Shown: positions 43,249 to 52,277 of the stretch, one piece after another
Layout: each line of letters starts with the position of its first letter
Numbering within the stretch: the stretch's first letter is position 1
Source of the DNA: Leptolinea sp. UBA5203
Lineage (GTDB): Bacteria > Chloroflexota > Anaerolineae > Anaerolineales > Anaerolineaceae
Reading direction: 5' to 3'
NCBI GenBank assembly: GCA_002412765.1
Contig: DHVR01000061.1
Location: 124,001 to 188,000 of the forward strand
DNA: 64,000 nucleotides
Notes under the pieces: model-generated
Database searches by the model: none
The model's input: only the letters and a program-made list of their open reading frames with translations
Told to the model about the DNA's origin: nothing
Translations under genes and position numbers: made by a program

Positions 43249-43262
43249 ACTGACCGGTCGGT
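43249..43262. promoter_or_regulatory. Probable TetR-family operator
   Basis: ACTGACCGGTCGGT is palindromic with one mismatch (core GACCGGTC). It directly follows the -10 element and precedes the tetR ATG by 11 nt. Such GACCGGTC-centred dyads are common for TetR/AcrR regulators, so repressor autoregulation by blocking transcription start is likely. Confidence 0.75.
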
Positions 43263-43273
43263 ATGGAGGAGAA

Positions 43274-43873
43274 ATGGAACCTGTTGAGGAAGCTACCCGG
43301 GTACAAATACTGGACGCTGCCAGACAATTGATCATCAGGCAGGGGTATGATGCAACTGGCGTTTCAGAAATCTGTAAGGCTGCTGGTGTCAGTAAGGGTG
43401 CGTTTTATTATCACTTTGAATCCAAACATCAGCTCTTCTTAACCTTGCTTTCCGAATGGCTTTCTTCTTTGGATACTTCATTCGCTTCTATCCATGATTC
43501 AACCAATACTGTGATGGAGCAGTTTGAAAAAATGGCTGGTGCTTCGGATATGATTTTTCACACGCTGGAAAACCCCATCCCAACGTTTCTGGCATTTTGG
43601 TCAAAAGCGTATCAAGATCCAAATACGTGGCAGGAGACGATTCAACCTTTCCGTCATTATCAGCATGGATTTGAAGCGCTTCTTGATCAAGGGAAACAAT
43701 CGGGTTCACTGAACACGGATATCTCATCGATTGATGGATCCCGGATTTTGGTAGGCATGGCCATCGGTATTATTCTTCAGGGGCTGATATTTCCTGAAGA
43801 CGCAGATTGGCAGCAAGTCCTTACTCGTGCGGTAAAAGTATTTAATACAGGTCTTGAGAGGAGTCAAGTATGA
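43274..43873 (+). CDS. TetR/AcrR-family transcriptional regulator
   Basis: A 199-residue dimeric repressor. The N-terminal helix-turn-helix is typical: TRVQILDAARQLIIRQGYDA, GVSEICKAAGVSKGAFYYHF. The C-terminal ligand-binding domain is divergent; it resembles members with a TetR_C_6-like domain, but no ligand can be named. GGAGGAG lies 3 nt before the ATG. The gene overlaps the SDR gene by 4 nt (ATGA), so the SDR is the prime candidate target. It probably represses its own promoter through the palindrome at 43249. Confidence 0.9.
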   Translation: MEPVEEATRVQILDAARQLIIRQGYDATGVSEICKAAGVSKGAFYYHFESKHQLFLTLLSEWLSSLDTSFASIHDSTNTVMEQFEKMAGASDMIFHTLENPIPTFLAFWSKAYQDPNTWQETIQPFRHYQHGFEALLDQGKQSGSLNTDISSIDGSRILVGMAIGIILQGLIFPEDADWQQVLTRAVKVFNTGLERSQV

Positions 43874-44856
43874 TTCTGGTTACTGGTGCAACTGGGCATA
43901 TTGGCAATGTATTGGTCCGACGTTTGGTTGAGATGGGGGAATCTGTTCGGGCTTTCTTGTTACCCAATGAGGACAGCAAAGTTTTATCGGATTTAGATAT
44001 AGAAATTGTGGAAGGAAACATCCTCGAATACAGCACGCTTAAAACTGCCTTCCAGGGGGTCAAGGGTGCCTTTCATTTGGCAGGAATGATATCCATTTTG
44101 CCTGGTAAAAATCAGCTCGTACAAATGGTGAATGTTGTCGGCACAAAAAACGTAATCTGTGCAGCCCTGGAGAGTGAGGTAGAGCGTTTGGTTTACACCA
44201 GTTCTATCCATGCCTTCGAACGCATCCCGCATGGGCAATGGATTACGGAAGCAACAAGCATTGATCCAACAAAATCAGTGGCAGCCTATGACCATTCGAA
44301 AGCAGAAGCTACCCTGGCAATTCAGCACGCGGTAACAGAATATGGGTTAAATGCTGTGATTGTCTGCCCGACGGGTGTTATCGGTCCTTATGACTACAAT
44401 CAATCTGAGATGGGTCACATGATCCGCGGATGGATGAAAAATCCGGTAAATTTCTTAATTAATGGTTGTTATGATTTTGTGGATGTTCGGGATGTGGTAA
44501 ATGGTTTGATTCTTGCTTATCACCACGGAAAAACTGGTGAGCGCTACATTTTGAATGGAGAGCAAATTCAGATTCCTGCCATGATAAAAATGGTAAAACA
44601 GGCCGCGGAACATAAATCCTTGGATGTCATTCTGCCGGCGGCATTGGCTCGTTTTGCAGTTAGATTTACGCCATGGTATTACAACATGACGGGAACAATC
44701 CCCAGATTGACTTCATATTCGATTGATACCCTGCAAAGCAATTCGAATATCGAACCCGAGAAAACCCGCAAGTCTCTAGCTTATCAACCGCGCAGCCTCC
44801 TGCAAATAATCACCGACACCGTGCATTGGTGGAAGCTACAAGCAGCCCAAGGATAA
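43870..44856 (+). CDS. NAD(P)-dependent extended SDR (epimerase/dehydratase or reductase)
   Basis: A 328-residue protein with VTGATGHIGNVLVRRL at its N-terminus. AFHLAGMISI, VYTSSIHAFE and the catalytic Tyr-x3-Lys in AAYDHSKAEATL follow. It resembles dihydroflavonol-4-reductase-like bacterial SDRs more than sugar epimerases. It is translationally coupled to the TetR gene (ATGA overlap), so expression is probably induced when that repressor binds its ligand. Substrate unknown. Confidence 0.85.
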   Translation: MILVTGATGHIGNVLVRRLVEMGESVRAFLLPNEDSKVLSDLDIEIVEGNILEYSTLKTAFQGVKGAFHLAGMISILPGKNQLVQMVNVVGTKNVICAALESEVERLVYTSSIHAFERIPHGQWITEATSIDPTKSVAAYDHSKAEATLAIQHAVTEYGLNAVIVCPTGVIGPYDYNQSEMGHMIRGWMKNPVNFLINGCYDFVDVRDVVNGLILAYHHGKTGERYILNGEQIQIPAMIKMVKQAAEHKSLDVILPAALARFAVRFTPWYYNMTGTIPRLTSYSIDTLQSNSNIEPEKTRKSLAYQPRSLLQIITDTVHWWKLQAAQG

Positions 44857-44878
44857 CGCCCTGTTCTTACAGGCTCAT

Positions 44879-47455
44879 TTAAAGTTCTTTGTAACGGTTC
44901 TTCCATTCAAAGAGTTTATTGATCGCATCCAGCGGAGTCAGACTGTTAATATCCAGGTCTTTCAACTCATCCAACAGAGGATTGGTTTCCGGGAACAGCA
45001 CCATTTGTTGGGCCAAATCCTTTTGTTGGGGGGGCTTGATCACCGTACCGGCTGAAGATTCCAGATCAGCCAGAATGGTATTGGAACGCTCAATCACCTG
45101 AGATGGCATGCCTGCCAGTTGGGCGACGTGAATGCCGTAGGATTTATCCGCTGCACCCGGAATGATTTTGTGCAGGAAAATCACCGTTCCGTCGCCTTCG
45201 GTGACGGCCACATTATAGTTGCGAATTCCCGGCAGCAAATGACTCAATTGAGTTAATTCGTGATAGTGGGTAGCAAACAGGGTCCGGCAGCGCAGCCGTG
45301 GATGATTGTGAATGTATTCAATGACCGACCAGGCAATCGAGACGCCGTCGTAGGTGGAAGTCCCGCGGCCTATCTCATCCAGGATCAATAGGCTGCTTCC
45401 CGTGGCGTGATTTAGAATATTGGCTGTTTCCACCATCTCTACCATGAAGGTTGACTGGCCGGCGTGAATTTCATCCTGCGCCCCGATGCGGGTAAAAATC
45501 CGGTCGACAAGGCCGATTTTGGCGCTTTTGGCGGGCACAAAGCTGCCCATTTGAGCCATAAGCACAATGATGGCTACCTGGCGCAGAAACGTGCTTTTAC
45601 CGCTCATATTGGGTCCGGTGATGATGCGGATGGTTTCATCCGGTTCAAAAATGGCGTCGTTGGCGATATAGCGGTTGTTCTGCTGCAAGATTTCCACCAC
45701 CGGATGACGACCGTCTTGAATATGCAATTCAGTACCTTCCACCAACTCCGGGCGGACGTAGCCATTATGCACGGCGGTTTCAGCCAGGGAAGCCAGGGCG
45801 TCCAATTGAGCGATGATACGGGCAGTTTGCAGGATTTGTTCGGAAGCGGCAGAAATGGTTTTGCAGATTTGTTTAAACAGGCGTTGCTCAATTTCGTGAA
45901 TACGATCTTCTGCGTTCAAGACGGTTGTCTCGTATTCTTTCATTTCGGGAGTGATATAGCGTTCCCCATTGACCAAAGTTTGTTTGCGGATATAGTTGGC
46001 GGGTGCATTTTCAACCTGCCCTTTGGAAATCTCAATGAAGTACCCAAAGACCTTGTTGTATCCTACTTTAAGGGATTTAATACCGGTGCGCTCACGTTCC
46101 ACGGCTTCCAGATCAGCGATCCATTTGCGGGCATAGTCCGAGGCTTGAATGATCTGATCCAGTTCTGTTGAGTAGCCGGTACAGAAAATTCCGGTATTCT
46201 GTAACGAGACCGGCGGATCTTCAACGATGGCTTGATTCAGCAGCGCGACTTGTTCCGTACAGGGGTCCAGTTGAAGAAGCAGCTCTTGAAGAATGGGCGC
46301 ATTGCCATCAAAGCAGTTCTTGATTTCCGGGATCAGTTCCAAATTACTGCGCAGGGTGGCCAGATCCCTGGGGTTGGCGTGTTCGGAAATAATGCGGTTG
46401 ACCAGGCGTTCCAGATCACTGATTTGTTGAAAGAGTTGGCGCAGTTCAATGCGTTCGAGGCCGTGTTCGACGAAAGTTTGCACGGCATCCTGCCGCTGGG
46501 TGATTTTGGCGAGATCCAGCAGGGGTTTGCTGACCCATTGCCGCAGCAGGCGTTTGCCCATGGCTGTAATCGTATGATCCAAAACGTAAAGCAGGGAACC
46601 CCTGGCTTGATTATCCCGCAGGGTTTCGGTTAGTTCTAGATTCCTGCGTGTAGCAGAATCAAGCATCATAAATTCATGGGTATGATAAACTGCCACGGTA
46701 TTGAGCAATCGCAGGGCGTTGGGCTGAGCTTCTTCCAAATATTGAAGTAAAACACCGGCTGTACGCACCGCCAGGGTTTGATTCTTTAATCCATAACCAT
46801 CCAGGGAAGCGACCTGGAAATGGCTTTTCAGTTTTTCAAAATTGCGATTGAGATCAAAATGCCAATCTGCCAAGGGGCTTAGATTGAGAGTTAGTTCTGG
46901 CAAATTAAAGGCCTGACTTTCAGGGTGAATGACTTCTGCGGGATGCAGGCGCATCAATTCGGCACGCAGTTGGCTGAGGATGTCCTCGCCGCTGAATTGG
47001 GTGGCATAAAACTCACCGGTGGTTATATCCACATAGGCGATGCTGCCGCCGTTGCTATCCATGAAGATGGCTGCCAGATAATTGTTGCCGTCACCTTTTA
47101 GTAGGCCGGGTTCAACAATGGTGCCAGGGGTAACAATGCGCACCACTTTGCGGTGAAAAAGGCCATTAATAGGGGCATCTCCGACCTGCTCGCAGATGGC
47201 GACGTGATAGCCTTTTTCAATGAGCCGGGAGAGGTAATTTTCTGCGGCATGGTGAGGAATACCGGCCATGGGAATCTTTACATCTTTGGCCACTTTGCGC
47301 CCGGTAAGCACAATATCCAGCTCTCTGGAGGTCGTGCGAGCATCCTCATCGAAGGTCTCATAAAAATCCCCCAAGCGGAAAAAAACGATGGTATTGGGGT
47401 ATTGTTTTTTGATATCCAGATATTGTTTTCGGATGGGCGTTACGTCATCGGTCAT
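44879..47455 (-). CDS. mutS: DNA mismatch repair protein MutS
   Basis: An 858-residue MutS1-type protein. The mismatch-reading Phe-x-Glu motif is F31-Y-E33 in GDFYETF. The connector, lever and clamp domains follow. The ATPase domain has the P-loop GPNMSGKST, Walker B SLLILDEIGRGTSTYDG and FATHYHELTQL. The C-terminal dimerisation tail is present. mutL is not adjacent. It is convergent with the SDR gene, with a 22-nt gap. Confidence 0.97.
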   Translation of the reverse strand: MTDDVTPIRKQYLDIKKQYPNTIVFFRLGDFYETFDEDARTTSRELDIVLTGRKVAKDVKIPMAGIPHHAAENYLSRLIEKGYHVAICEQVGDAPINGLFHRKVVRIVTPGTIVEPGLLKGDGNNYLAAIFMDSNGGSIAYVDITTGEFYATQFSGEDILSQLRAELMRLHPAEVIHPESQAFNLPELTLNLSPLADWHFDLNRNFEKLKSHFQVASLDGYGLKNQTLAVRTAGVLLQYLEEAQPNALRLLNTVAVYHTHEFMMLDSATRRNLELTETLRDNQARGSLLYVLDHTITAMGKRLLRQWVSKPLLDLAKITQRQDAVQTFVEHGLERIELRQLFQQISDLERLVNRIISEHANPRDLATLRSNLELIPEIKNCFDGNAPILQELLLQLDPCTEQVALLNQAIVEDPPVSLQNTGIFCTGYSTELDQIIQASDYARKWIADLEAVERERTGIKSLKVGYNKVFGYFIEISKGQVENAPANYIRKQTLVNGERYITPEMKEYETTVLNAEDRIHEIEQRLFKQICKTISAASEQILQTARIIAQLDALASLAETAVHNGYVRPELVEGTELHIQDGRHPVVEILQQNNRYIANDAIFEPDETIRIITGPNMSGKSTFLRQVAIIVLMAQMGSFVPAKSAKIGLVDRIFTRIGAQDEIHAGQSTFMVEMVETANILNHATGSSLLILDEIGRGTSTYDGVSIAWSVIEYIHNHPRLRCRTLFATHYHELTQLSHLLPGIRNYNVAVTEGDGTVIFLHKIIPGAADKSYGIHVAQLAGMPSQVIERSNTILADLESSAGTVIKPPQQKDLAQQMVLFPETNPLLDELKDLDINSLTPLDAINKLFEWKNRYKEL

Positions 47456-47640
47456 GGTTTATTCCGGTTCAGAGGATTTTTGCTTGTTAATCTTACCTCA
47501 TTTTTGAGTTGGGATAAAAATGTTTTATCCATGTTTTTGACCTTGATGCACGCATAACTGGCGGAAAACCTGTCAGTAGATGATCCATAAACGAAGAAAC
47601 AATCTCCTGTATAATACTGGTGAGAACAGGAGTGTACTTC

Positions 47641-48567
47641 ATGGAAACGAATATCTTGGCACAGACCAAAATGGGCATAGGAACCTGGTCCTGGGGAGAC
47701 CGGTTATATTGGGGATATGGTAAGGGGTATCAGGAAGAAGATATACGCAGGGTGTTTCAATTTTGCGTTCAACGGGGGATCAATTTTTTTGACACGGCGG
47801 AGGTCTACGGACAGGGACGCTCGGAAAGTTACCTTGGACAATTTGTCCGTGAAATGGATAAACCCATTTTTCTGGGCACAAAATTCATGCCTTATCCCTG
47901 GCGGCTAAGCAGTAAAAGCCTGGAGAAGGCCTGCAAGAACTCCCTGCAGCGCTTGGGTATGGAGAAGATTTCTTTATACCAAATCCATATGCCTTTACCC
48001 CCTTTGTCTGTCGAATCCTGGATGGAGGGCATGATCAGGGTATATGAAGCCGGCCTGGTTTCTCATATTGGCGTATCCAATTATTCCATGGAGCAAACTC
48101 AACGTGCTTTCACTGCCTTGAATCGAGAGGGCATCCCTTTAACTTCCAATCAAGTGGAATATCATCTACTCAACCGAAAAATTGAAAAAAATGGCCTGCT
48201 AAAGATGGCCAAGGATTTGGGCGTAAAAATCATAGCCTACAGCCCGATTGCTATGGGGGCATTGAGTGGAAAATATAATGAAGAAAATTTGCCCTCCGGA
48301 TACCGCAGCCGGCGTTATAACCGGCAGTTATTTACCCGCATCCGTCCCTTGCTGCTTGAAATGGGACGCATAGGGGTGATCCATGACGGCAAATCCGTTG
48401 CTCAGGTGGCCATCAACTGGGTCATGTGTAAAGGGGCCATTCCTATCCCTGGGGCAAAGACTTTGGAACAGGCTGAACAAAATGTTGAATCCGTCAGTTG
48501 GACTCTAACCCGGGATGAGGTTGCCTTGCTGGATGATTTAAGCGACCGCTATGCTGTTGAAGAATGA
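47641..48567 (+). CDS. Aldo/keto reductase
   Basis: A 308-residue NADPH-dependent oxidoreductase. The tetrad is visible: Asp and Tyr in FFDTAEVYGQGRSE, Lys in FLGTKFMP and His in YQIHMPLPP. IPIPGAKTLEQAEQN near the end is the cofactor-binding segment. The ATG at 47641 has AGGAG 8 nt upstream. The GTG at 47620 is less likely, because a TATAAT box at 47610-47615 would place transcription start near or after it. Substrate unknown. Confidence 0.9.
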   Translation: METNILAQTKMGIGTWSWGDRLYWGYGKGYQEEDIRRVFQFCVQRGINFFDTAEVYGQGRSESYLGQFVREMDKPIFLGTKFMPYPWRLSSKSLEKACKNSLQRLGMEKISLYQIHMPLPPLSVESWMEGMIRVYEAGLVSHIGVSNYSMEQTQRAFTALNREGIPLTSNQVEYHLLNRKIEKNGLLKMAKDLGVKIIAYSPIAMGALSGKYNEENLPSGYRSRRYNRQLFTRIRPLLLEMGRIGVIHDGKSVAQVAINWVMCKGAIPIPGAKTLEQAEQNVESVSWTLTRDEVALLDDLSDRYAVEE

Positions 48568-48629
48568 AAACTGCAACCAATCCGCGCAAAACTCGTATAT
48601 AGTGTATTGAAACATAAAGGAGTTTTACA

Positions 48630-48824
48630 ATGGATGAAAAACCTCATCGATTAAGAAGATCAAGAAATGACCGGGTCTTGTTTGGAATTTGCGGCGGCAT
48701 GGGAGAGTTCTTTGGTATCTCTCCGTTCTGGTTTCGGTTGATATTTTTCCTGCTGTTTTTACCGGGAGGCATCCCTGGAGTTGTTCCCTATTTCATTTTA
48801 TGGCTGGTTATTCCCAGAGAATAG
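48630..48824 (+). CDS. PspC-domain protein
   Basis: A 64-residue single-domain protein: LRRSRNDRVLFGICGGMGEFFGI followed by two hydrophobic helices and LWLVIPRE, the PspC family signature. PspC proteins are inner-membrane sensors of envelope stress in proteobacteria; stand-alone forms like this have no defined role. AAAGGAG precedes the ATG. No other psp gene is near. Confidence 0.9.
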   Translation: MDEKPHRLRRSRNDRVLFGICGGMGEFFGISPFWFRLIFFLLFLPGGIPGVVPYFILWLVIPRE

Positions 48825-48853
48825 TTTCTTGCATACTCAACATGGGGATGATT

Positions 48854-48862
48854 TGATATAAT
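48854..48862 (+). promoter_or_regulatory. Extended -10 promoter, leaderless, for the unknown gene at 48870
   Basis: TGATATAAT ends 7 nt before the ATG at 48870, the same spacing as at fmt. No Shine-Dalgarno sequence is present between them. Confidence 0.55.
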
Positions 48863-48869
48863 TATCCCC

Positions 48870-49430
48870 ATGAATACAAAAGAAATATCCTACCTTCCTT
48901 TTCATGTCATTAATGAGTTTATGGTGTCTTCCTACCGTTTATCGGTACTGCAATGGGTGTTGGAGCGTCAGCAAACGATTTCCCCTGAACACAGCAAAGC
49001 CATCCATCTTACCCTAAAATCAGCCTTAAAAGTTCCCGGCTTTCGCAATGCTTCCCTTGCACCGCTGCCCTTGAAAATCCGGAACTCTGAAGCTGTTTTT
49101 GAAAAAAGCCCTGAATTTGCCAAACACGTTCTGGCAGCCTGGGCGGAGACGCATGCGGAATTAGCCCAGAAAGCCTACGACTTTCTAGTCAAACGAGAAT
49201 GGAAAGTACCCCCTCTGGAATTTGATCGCTCTCGCCTGAGTGGATTCTTACACACCTGGCCGAAGAATGACGATTTTGAAGTGTTAACCACCGCATTCCT
49301 TGATCAGCATCCTGAATATGCCGAGCAAAGTGATGATGCCACCTTGATGCTGGTTTGGATATGCAATCGCTTACCTGTCGATTTAGTGGATCCGATGGAT
49401 TGGGAAATGTGGGATCTGGAAGAAAAATAA
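48870..49430 (+). CDS. Uncharacterised 186-residue protein
   Basis: I do not recognise a family. The protein appears soluble and mostly helical, with no signal peptide, transmembrane helix or Cys cluster. The N-terminal third (residues ~10-65) predicts long helices; the C-terminal third has HTWPKNDDFEVL, QHPEYAEQSDDATLMLVWICNRLP and a strongly acidic, Trp-containing end (DWEMWDLEEK). Coding status is supported by the leaderless promoter just upstream and a terminator right after the stop. It is convergent with scpA. A regulatory or adaptor role would be a guess. Confidence 0.7.
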   Translation: MNTKEISYLPFHVINEFMVSSYRLSVLQWVLERQQTISPEHSKAIHLTLKSALKVPGFRNASLAPLPLKIRNSEAVFEKSPEFAKHVLAAWAETHAELAQKAYDFLVKREWKVPPLEFDRSRLSGFLHTWPKNDDFEVLTTAFLDQHPEYAEQSDDATLMLVWICNRLPVDLVDPMDWEMWDLEEK

Positions 49431-49454
49431 AAACTGGCTTAGGCCAGTTTTTTT
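49431..49454. terminator. Rho-independent terminator
   Basis: AAACTGGC (49431-49438) pairs with GCCAGTTT (49443-49450) around a 4-nt loop and is followed by TTTT. It starts at the stop of the uncharacterised gene and lies between convergent genes; the minus strand has a shorter T run. Confidence 0.8.
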
Positions 49455-49456
49455 GT

Positions 49457-50242
49457 TTATTCCTCGAATTCGATGACCAAATTTTCAGCAGGTTCAATGG
49501 CCCCGCTGGTTTCCAGGTCGATTTCGCCGAAGAGAGTGAGCTGCTGCGCTTGGAGGATATGCCTTTTTACTAATTCCAACACAGCCAGAAAGGAAACCAC
49601 CGTTTCTACCCGGTTATGGGAATCCAACAAGGATTGGAAGGTAAATTTATTCTGATGTTTGAAGCGCTCCAGAATGGTTGAGATGCGTTCTCGAATGGTA
49701 ATGCGCGGCATGTTTACCACGGAATTCAAACTCTTCATCTGCGGTTTGCTCATGAAAACGCGTCTGGCTGCATTGATCAGGTCATCCAGGGTGACATGGG
49801 AGAGGTCAAATTTTGCATCAATTTGAATAGGTGGGGGTGCAACCCGCAGATAGGTGCGTAAGTTCTGATCCTGAAGCATAGTGAAATGTGCCGAAATTTG
49901 TTTAAATCTGCGATATAAAATTAATTGGCGTTCCAGGGCTTCTGCTGGATCTTCTTCATCCACATAGAGTTGAACCAGGGTGGGTTTGGGCAGCAGGGCT
50001 GCGGCTTTGATCTGGATCAAGCGGGCTGCAATGACCAGAAAAGCAGACACCTTGGCGGGGTCTTTTTCTTCCAGGCAGCGTAAATAGGCTAAATACTGAT
50101 CGGTTACCTGGGCCAGGGCAAGGCGGGTGATGTCCAGCTCTGCTTTTTCAATTAACTCCAGCAACAGATCCAGCGGGCCTTCGTAAACGTTGGTATTTAC
50201 CTGATAATCATCAGATTGGTGTTCAACAATTCGTAAACTCAC
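49457..50242 (-). CDS. scpA: Segregation and condensation protein A (kleisin)
   Basis: A 261-residue kleisin that bridges SMC heads. The N-terminal signature NVYEGPLDLLLELIEKAELDI and DQYLAYLRCLEE are clear, with a helical middle (VIAARLIQIKAAALLP) and a winged-helix C-terminus (FLAVLELVKRHILQAQQLTLFGEI). scpB, usually next to scpA, is absent here, while smc lies 2 kb away on the other strand. It is divergent from the threonine-synthase-like gene. Confidence 0.95.
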   Translation of the reverse strand: MSLRIVEHQSDDYQVNTNVYEGPLDLLLELIEKAELDITRLALAQVTDQYLAYLRCLEEKDPAKVSAFLVIAARLIQIKAAALLPKPTLVQLYVDEEDPAEALERQLILYRRFKQISAHFTMLQDQNLRTYLRVAPPPIQIDAKFDLSHVTLDDLINAARRVFMSKPQMKSLNSVVNMPRITIRERISTILERFKHQNKFTFQSLLDSHNRVETVVSFLAVLELVKRHILQAQQLTLFGEIDLETSGAIEPAENLVIEFEE

Positions 50243-50317
50243 GAGAAAGATTATAACAGAGATATGGCAAAGTGTTGACGGCTCAAAACCTTATAGGTCT
50301 TCGATCCAATAAAGGCA

Positions 50318-50326
50318 TGATAAAAT
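50318..50326 (+). promoter_or_regulatory. Extended -10 promoter for the threonine-synthase-like gene
   Basis: TGATAAAAT is an extended -10 element; the ATG follows 16 nt later with AAAGGAG between. Confidence 0.45.
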
Positions 50327-50342
50327 AGTCCAAAGGAGTTTT

Positions 50343-51431
50343 ATGCTGCAAATCCGCTGTACTTCCTGTCATTCAGCCTATCCTGAATCCAGTATGCCGT
50401 ATCGATGTCCTCGATGCGGCGGAATTTATGATTATGATGGACCTTTCCCAATTCAAAGAGCTGATTTGGCGAATCCCGGAACATCCATCTGGCAGTATAA
50501 AAACAGTTTTGGACCCAGTTCACAGCATGCTGCTGTTTCCATGGGGGAAGGCAAGACGCCTCTCCTGATGCGCACTTTGAATGGGCAAAGCCTGGGATTC
50601 AAGATGGAAAGCAGTAATCCAACCGGTTCCTACAAAGATCGGGGAACCTCTCTGTTGCTGACAGAGCTTAAAAGCCGCAATATTTCCTTTGCAGTGGAAG
50701 ACTCCTCTGGCAATGCCGGGGCCTCCTTTGCGACGTATTGTTCTTGGTCCGGCATTGATTGTAAAATCTTTGTTCCAGAATCCGCCAGCGGCGCCAAGCT
50801 TGCCCAGATCAGCCGTTCGAACGCCGAATTGATAACTGTACCCGGAGCTAGAGCCAATGCCACCCAGGCGCTCCTGAATTCCCTGCAAAGCGATTCTGTG
50901 GTGTATGCCAGCCATGCCTATCAACCTTTCTCGCTACCGGGGATTGCCACCATCGCTTATGAGCTGGTCCAAGAATTGGGGGCAGCGCCGGGAACTGTGA
51001 TTGCTCCGGTTGGACATGGCGGCCTGTTTCTGGGGTTAATGCGTGGATTTACTGCACTCTATGAAGGGAAGCTGATTCAACAAATGCCAGCCATGATTGG
51101 CGTGCAAGGATTGGGATTTCATCCTCTGGTTGCCCATTTTCATCCTGAAATGTCCACGGCTTGTGAACCTGCCATTGAAAGTCTGGCGGAAGGGGTTCGC
51201 ATTCAGGAACCAGCCCGCTTTGAGCAAATCCTGGCTATGAGCAAAATCATGAATTGCGATTTTGTCGCCTGCTCCAACCCTGAGCTGGAAAATGCCATTT
51301 CTGAATTATGGAAAATGGGGATCTATGTGGAAATGACATCCGCCCTGGTATGGGCTGCATTCCGTAAAAGTCTCAAGAAATTGCCTGAGCCAATCATTTT
51401 CATTCTGACTGGTTCTGGGTTAAAATACTAA
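50343..51431 (+). CDS. Threonine synthase-like PLP enzyme (fold type II) with N-terminal zinc ribbon
   Basis: A 362-residue protein. Residues 6-25 form a zinc ribbon (C6, C9, C22, C25). The PLP Lys98 lies in SNPTGSYKDRG, and the phosphate-binding Gly loop is PVGHGGLF. SSGNAGASFATYC is the substrate loop. This is the bacterial ThrC/cysteate-synthase-like layout. Threonine synthesis is the usual role, but no thrA or thrB is adjacent, so related beta-replacement enzymes are possible. AAAGGAG precedes the ATG. rnc follows 92 nt downstream. Confidence 0.82.
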   Translation: MLQIRCTSCHSAYPESSMPYRCPRCGGIYDYDGPFPIQRADLANPGTSIWQYKNSFGPSSQHAAVSMGEGKTPLLMRTLNGQSLGFKMESSNPTGSYKDRGTSLLLTELKSRNISFAVEDSSGNAGASFATYCSWSGIDCKIFVPESASGAKLAQISRSNAELITVPGARANATQALLNSLQSDSVVYASHAYQPFSLPGIATIAYELVQELGAAPGTVIAPVGHGGLFLGLMRGFTALYEGKLIQQMPAMIGVQGLGFHPLVAHFHPEMSTACEPAIESLAEGVRIQEPARFEQILAMSKIMNCDFVACSNPELENAISELWKMGIYVEMTSALVWAAFRKSLKKLPEPIIFILTGSGLKY

Positions 51432-51453
51432 CAAATAAAATGAATAGGAACTA

Positions 51454-51555
51454 ATGGATCGCCAGTTACTGAATGGTTATCACTTGAGTGGTTTGCGCTC
51501 CCTGAGTTCCGGAGAGAGGCCAAATGGTTCATCGGGATCTGATTCCGGATATTGA
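51454..51555 (+). CDS. Possible 33-codon upstream ORF overlapping rnc start
   Basis: ATG at 51454 with AGGAACTA just ahead opens a 33-codon frame that ends with TGA at 51553-51555, 32 nt inside rnc in another frame. The product is short and polar with many Ser and Gly and resembles nothing known. It may be chance; if translated it could couple to or reduce rnc initiation. Confidence 0.25.
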   Translation: MDRQLLNGYHLSGLRSLSSGERPNGSSGSDSGY

Positions 51556-52240
51556 AACACCTGCGCAACTTGCAAAACGATTGAGTTTACCCTTTAAAGA
51601 TATATTGTTACTCAGCCGTGCCTTAACACATCGTTCGTATCTCAATGAACATCCGGAAGCACTGGAAGATAATGAGCGTCTGGAGTTTCTTGGGGATGCT
51701 GTTCTTGATTTTATGGTGGGTGCCTGGCTTTATAACCGCTACCCGGAAATGCCCGAAGGCGATTTGACCCGCATGCGCTCAGCACTGGTTTATACCGAAC
51801 AATTGGCGGAATTTGCCCGCATGATTGGATTGGGGTCAGCCTTAAGATTAGGAAAAGGCGAATTCTATGGCGGTGGCCGTGAACGCTCTGCTTTGTTGTG
51901 TGACACGTTTGAAGCCATGATTGGTGCGTTATACCTGGATTCCGGCATTGAAGCGGTGATTGAGTTTATTTCCCCGCTGCTGGAAGAATCCTCGGAAGAT
52001 ATTTTATTGAATCACAAAACCGAAGATCCGAAATCGAGCTTTCAAGAATGGGTTCAGGCACAAGGATTTGCCACGCCACTCTACGTTACTAAAAAAGCCA
52101 CCGGGCCGGATCACTCCAAAACCTTCGATGTGGACGTGACGGTTAATGGTAAGATATACGGCAGCGGCAGCGGCCCCAGTAAGCAAGCTGCAACAAAATC
52201 TGCCGCCATGGATGCCTTAAAGAAGCTCTCCTTAGAATAA
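51524..52240 (+). CDS. rnc: Ribonuclease III
   Basis: A 238-residue double-stranded RNA endonuclease for rRNA and mRNA processing. The signature NERLEFLGDAVLDF is at residues 50-63, and the second catalytic cluster DTFEAMIGALYLD follows. The dsRNA-binding domain occupies ~165-238 (PKSSFQEWVQAQG ... SKQAATKSAAMDAL). GGAGAGAGG precedes the ATG. smc follows 37 nt on, the common rnc-smc arrangement. Confidence 0.97.
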   Translation: MVHRDLIPDIETPAQLAKRLSLPFKDILLLSRALTHRSYLNEHPEALEDNERLEFLGDAVLDFMVGAWLYNRYPEMPEGDLTRMRSALVYTEQLAEFARMIGLGSALRLGKGEFYGGGRERSALLCDTFEAMIGALYLDSGIEAVIEFISPLLEESSEDILLNHKTEDPKSSFQEWVQAQGFATPLYVTKKATGPDHSKTFDVDVTVNGKIYGSGSGPSKQAATKSAAMDALKKLSLE

Positions 52241-52277
52241 CAAATACACATAGGATTACTGATAGGACTGATTTTGC

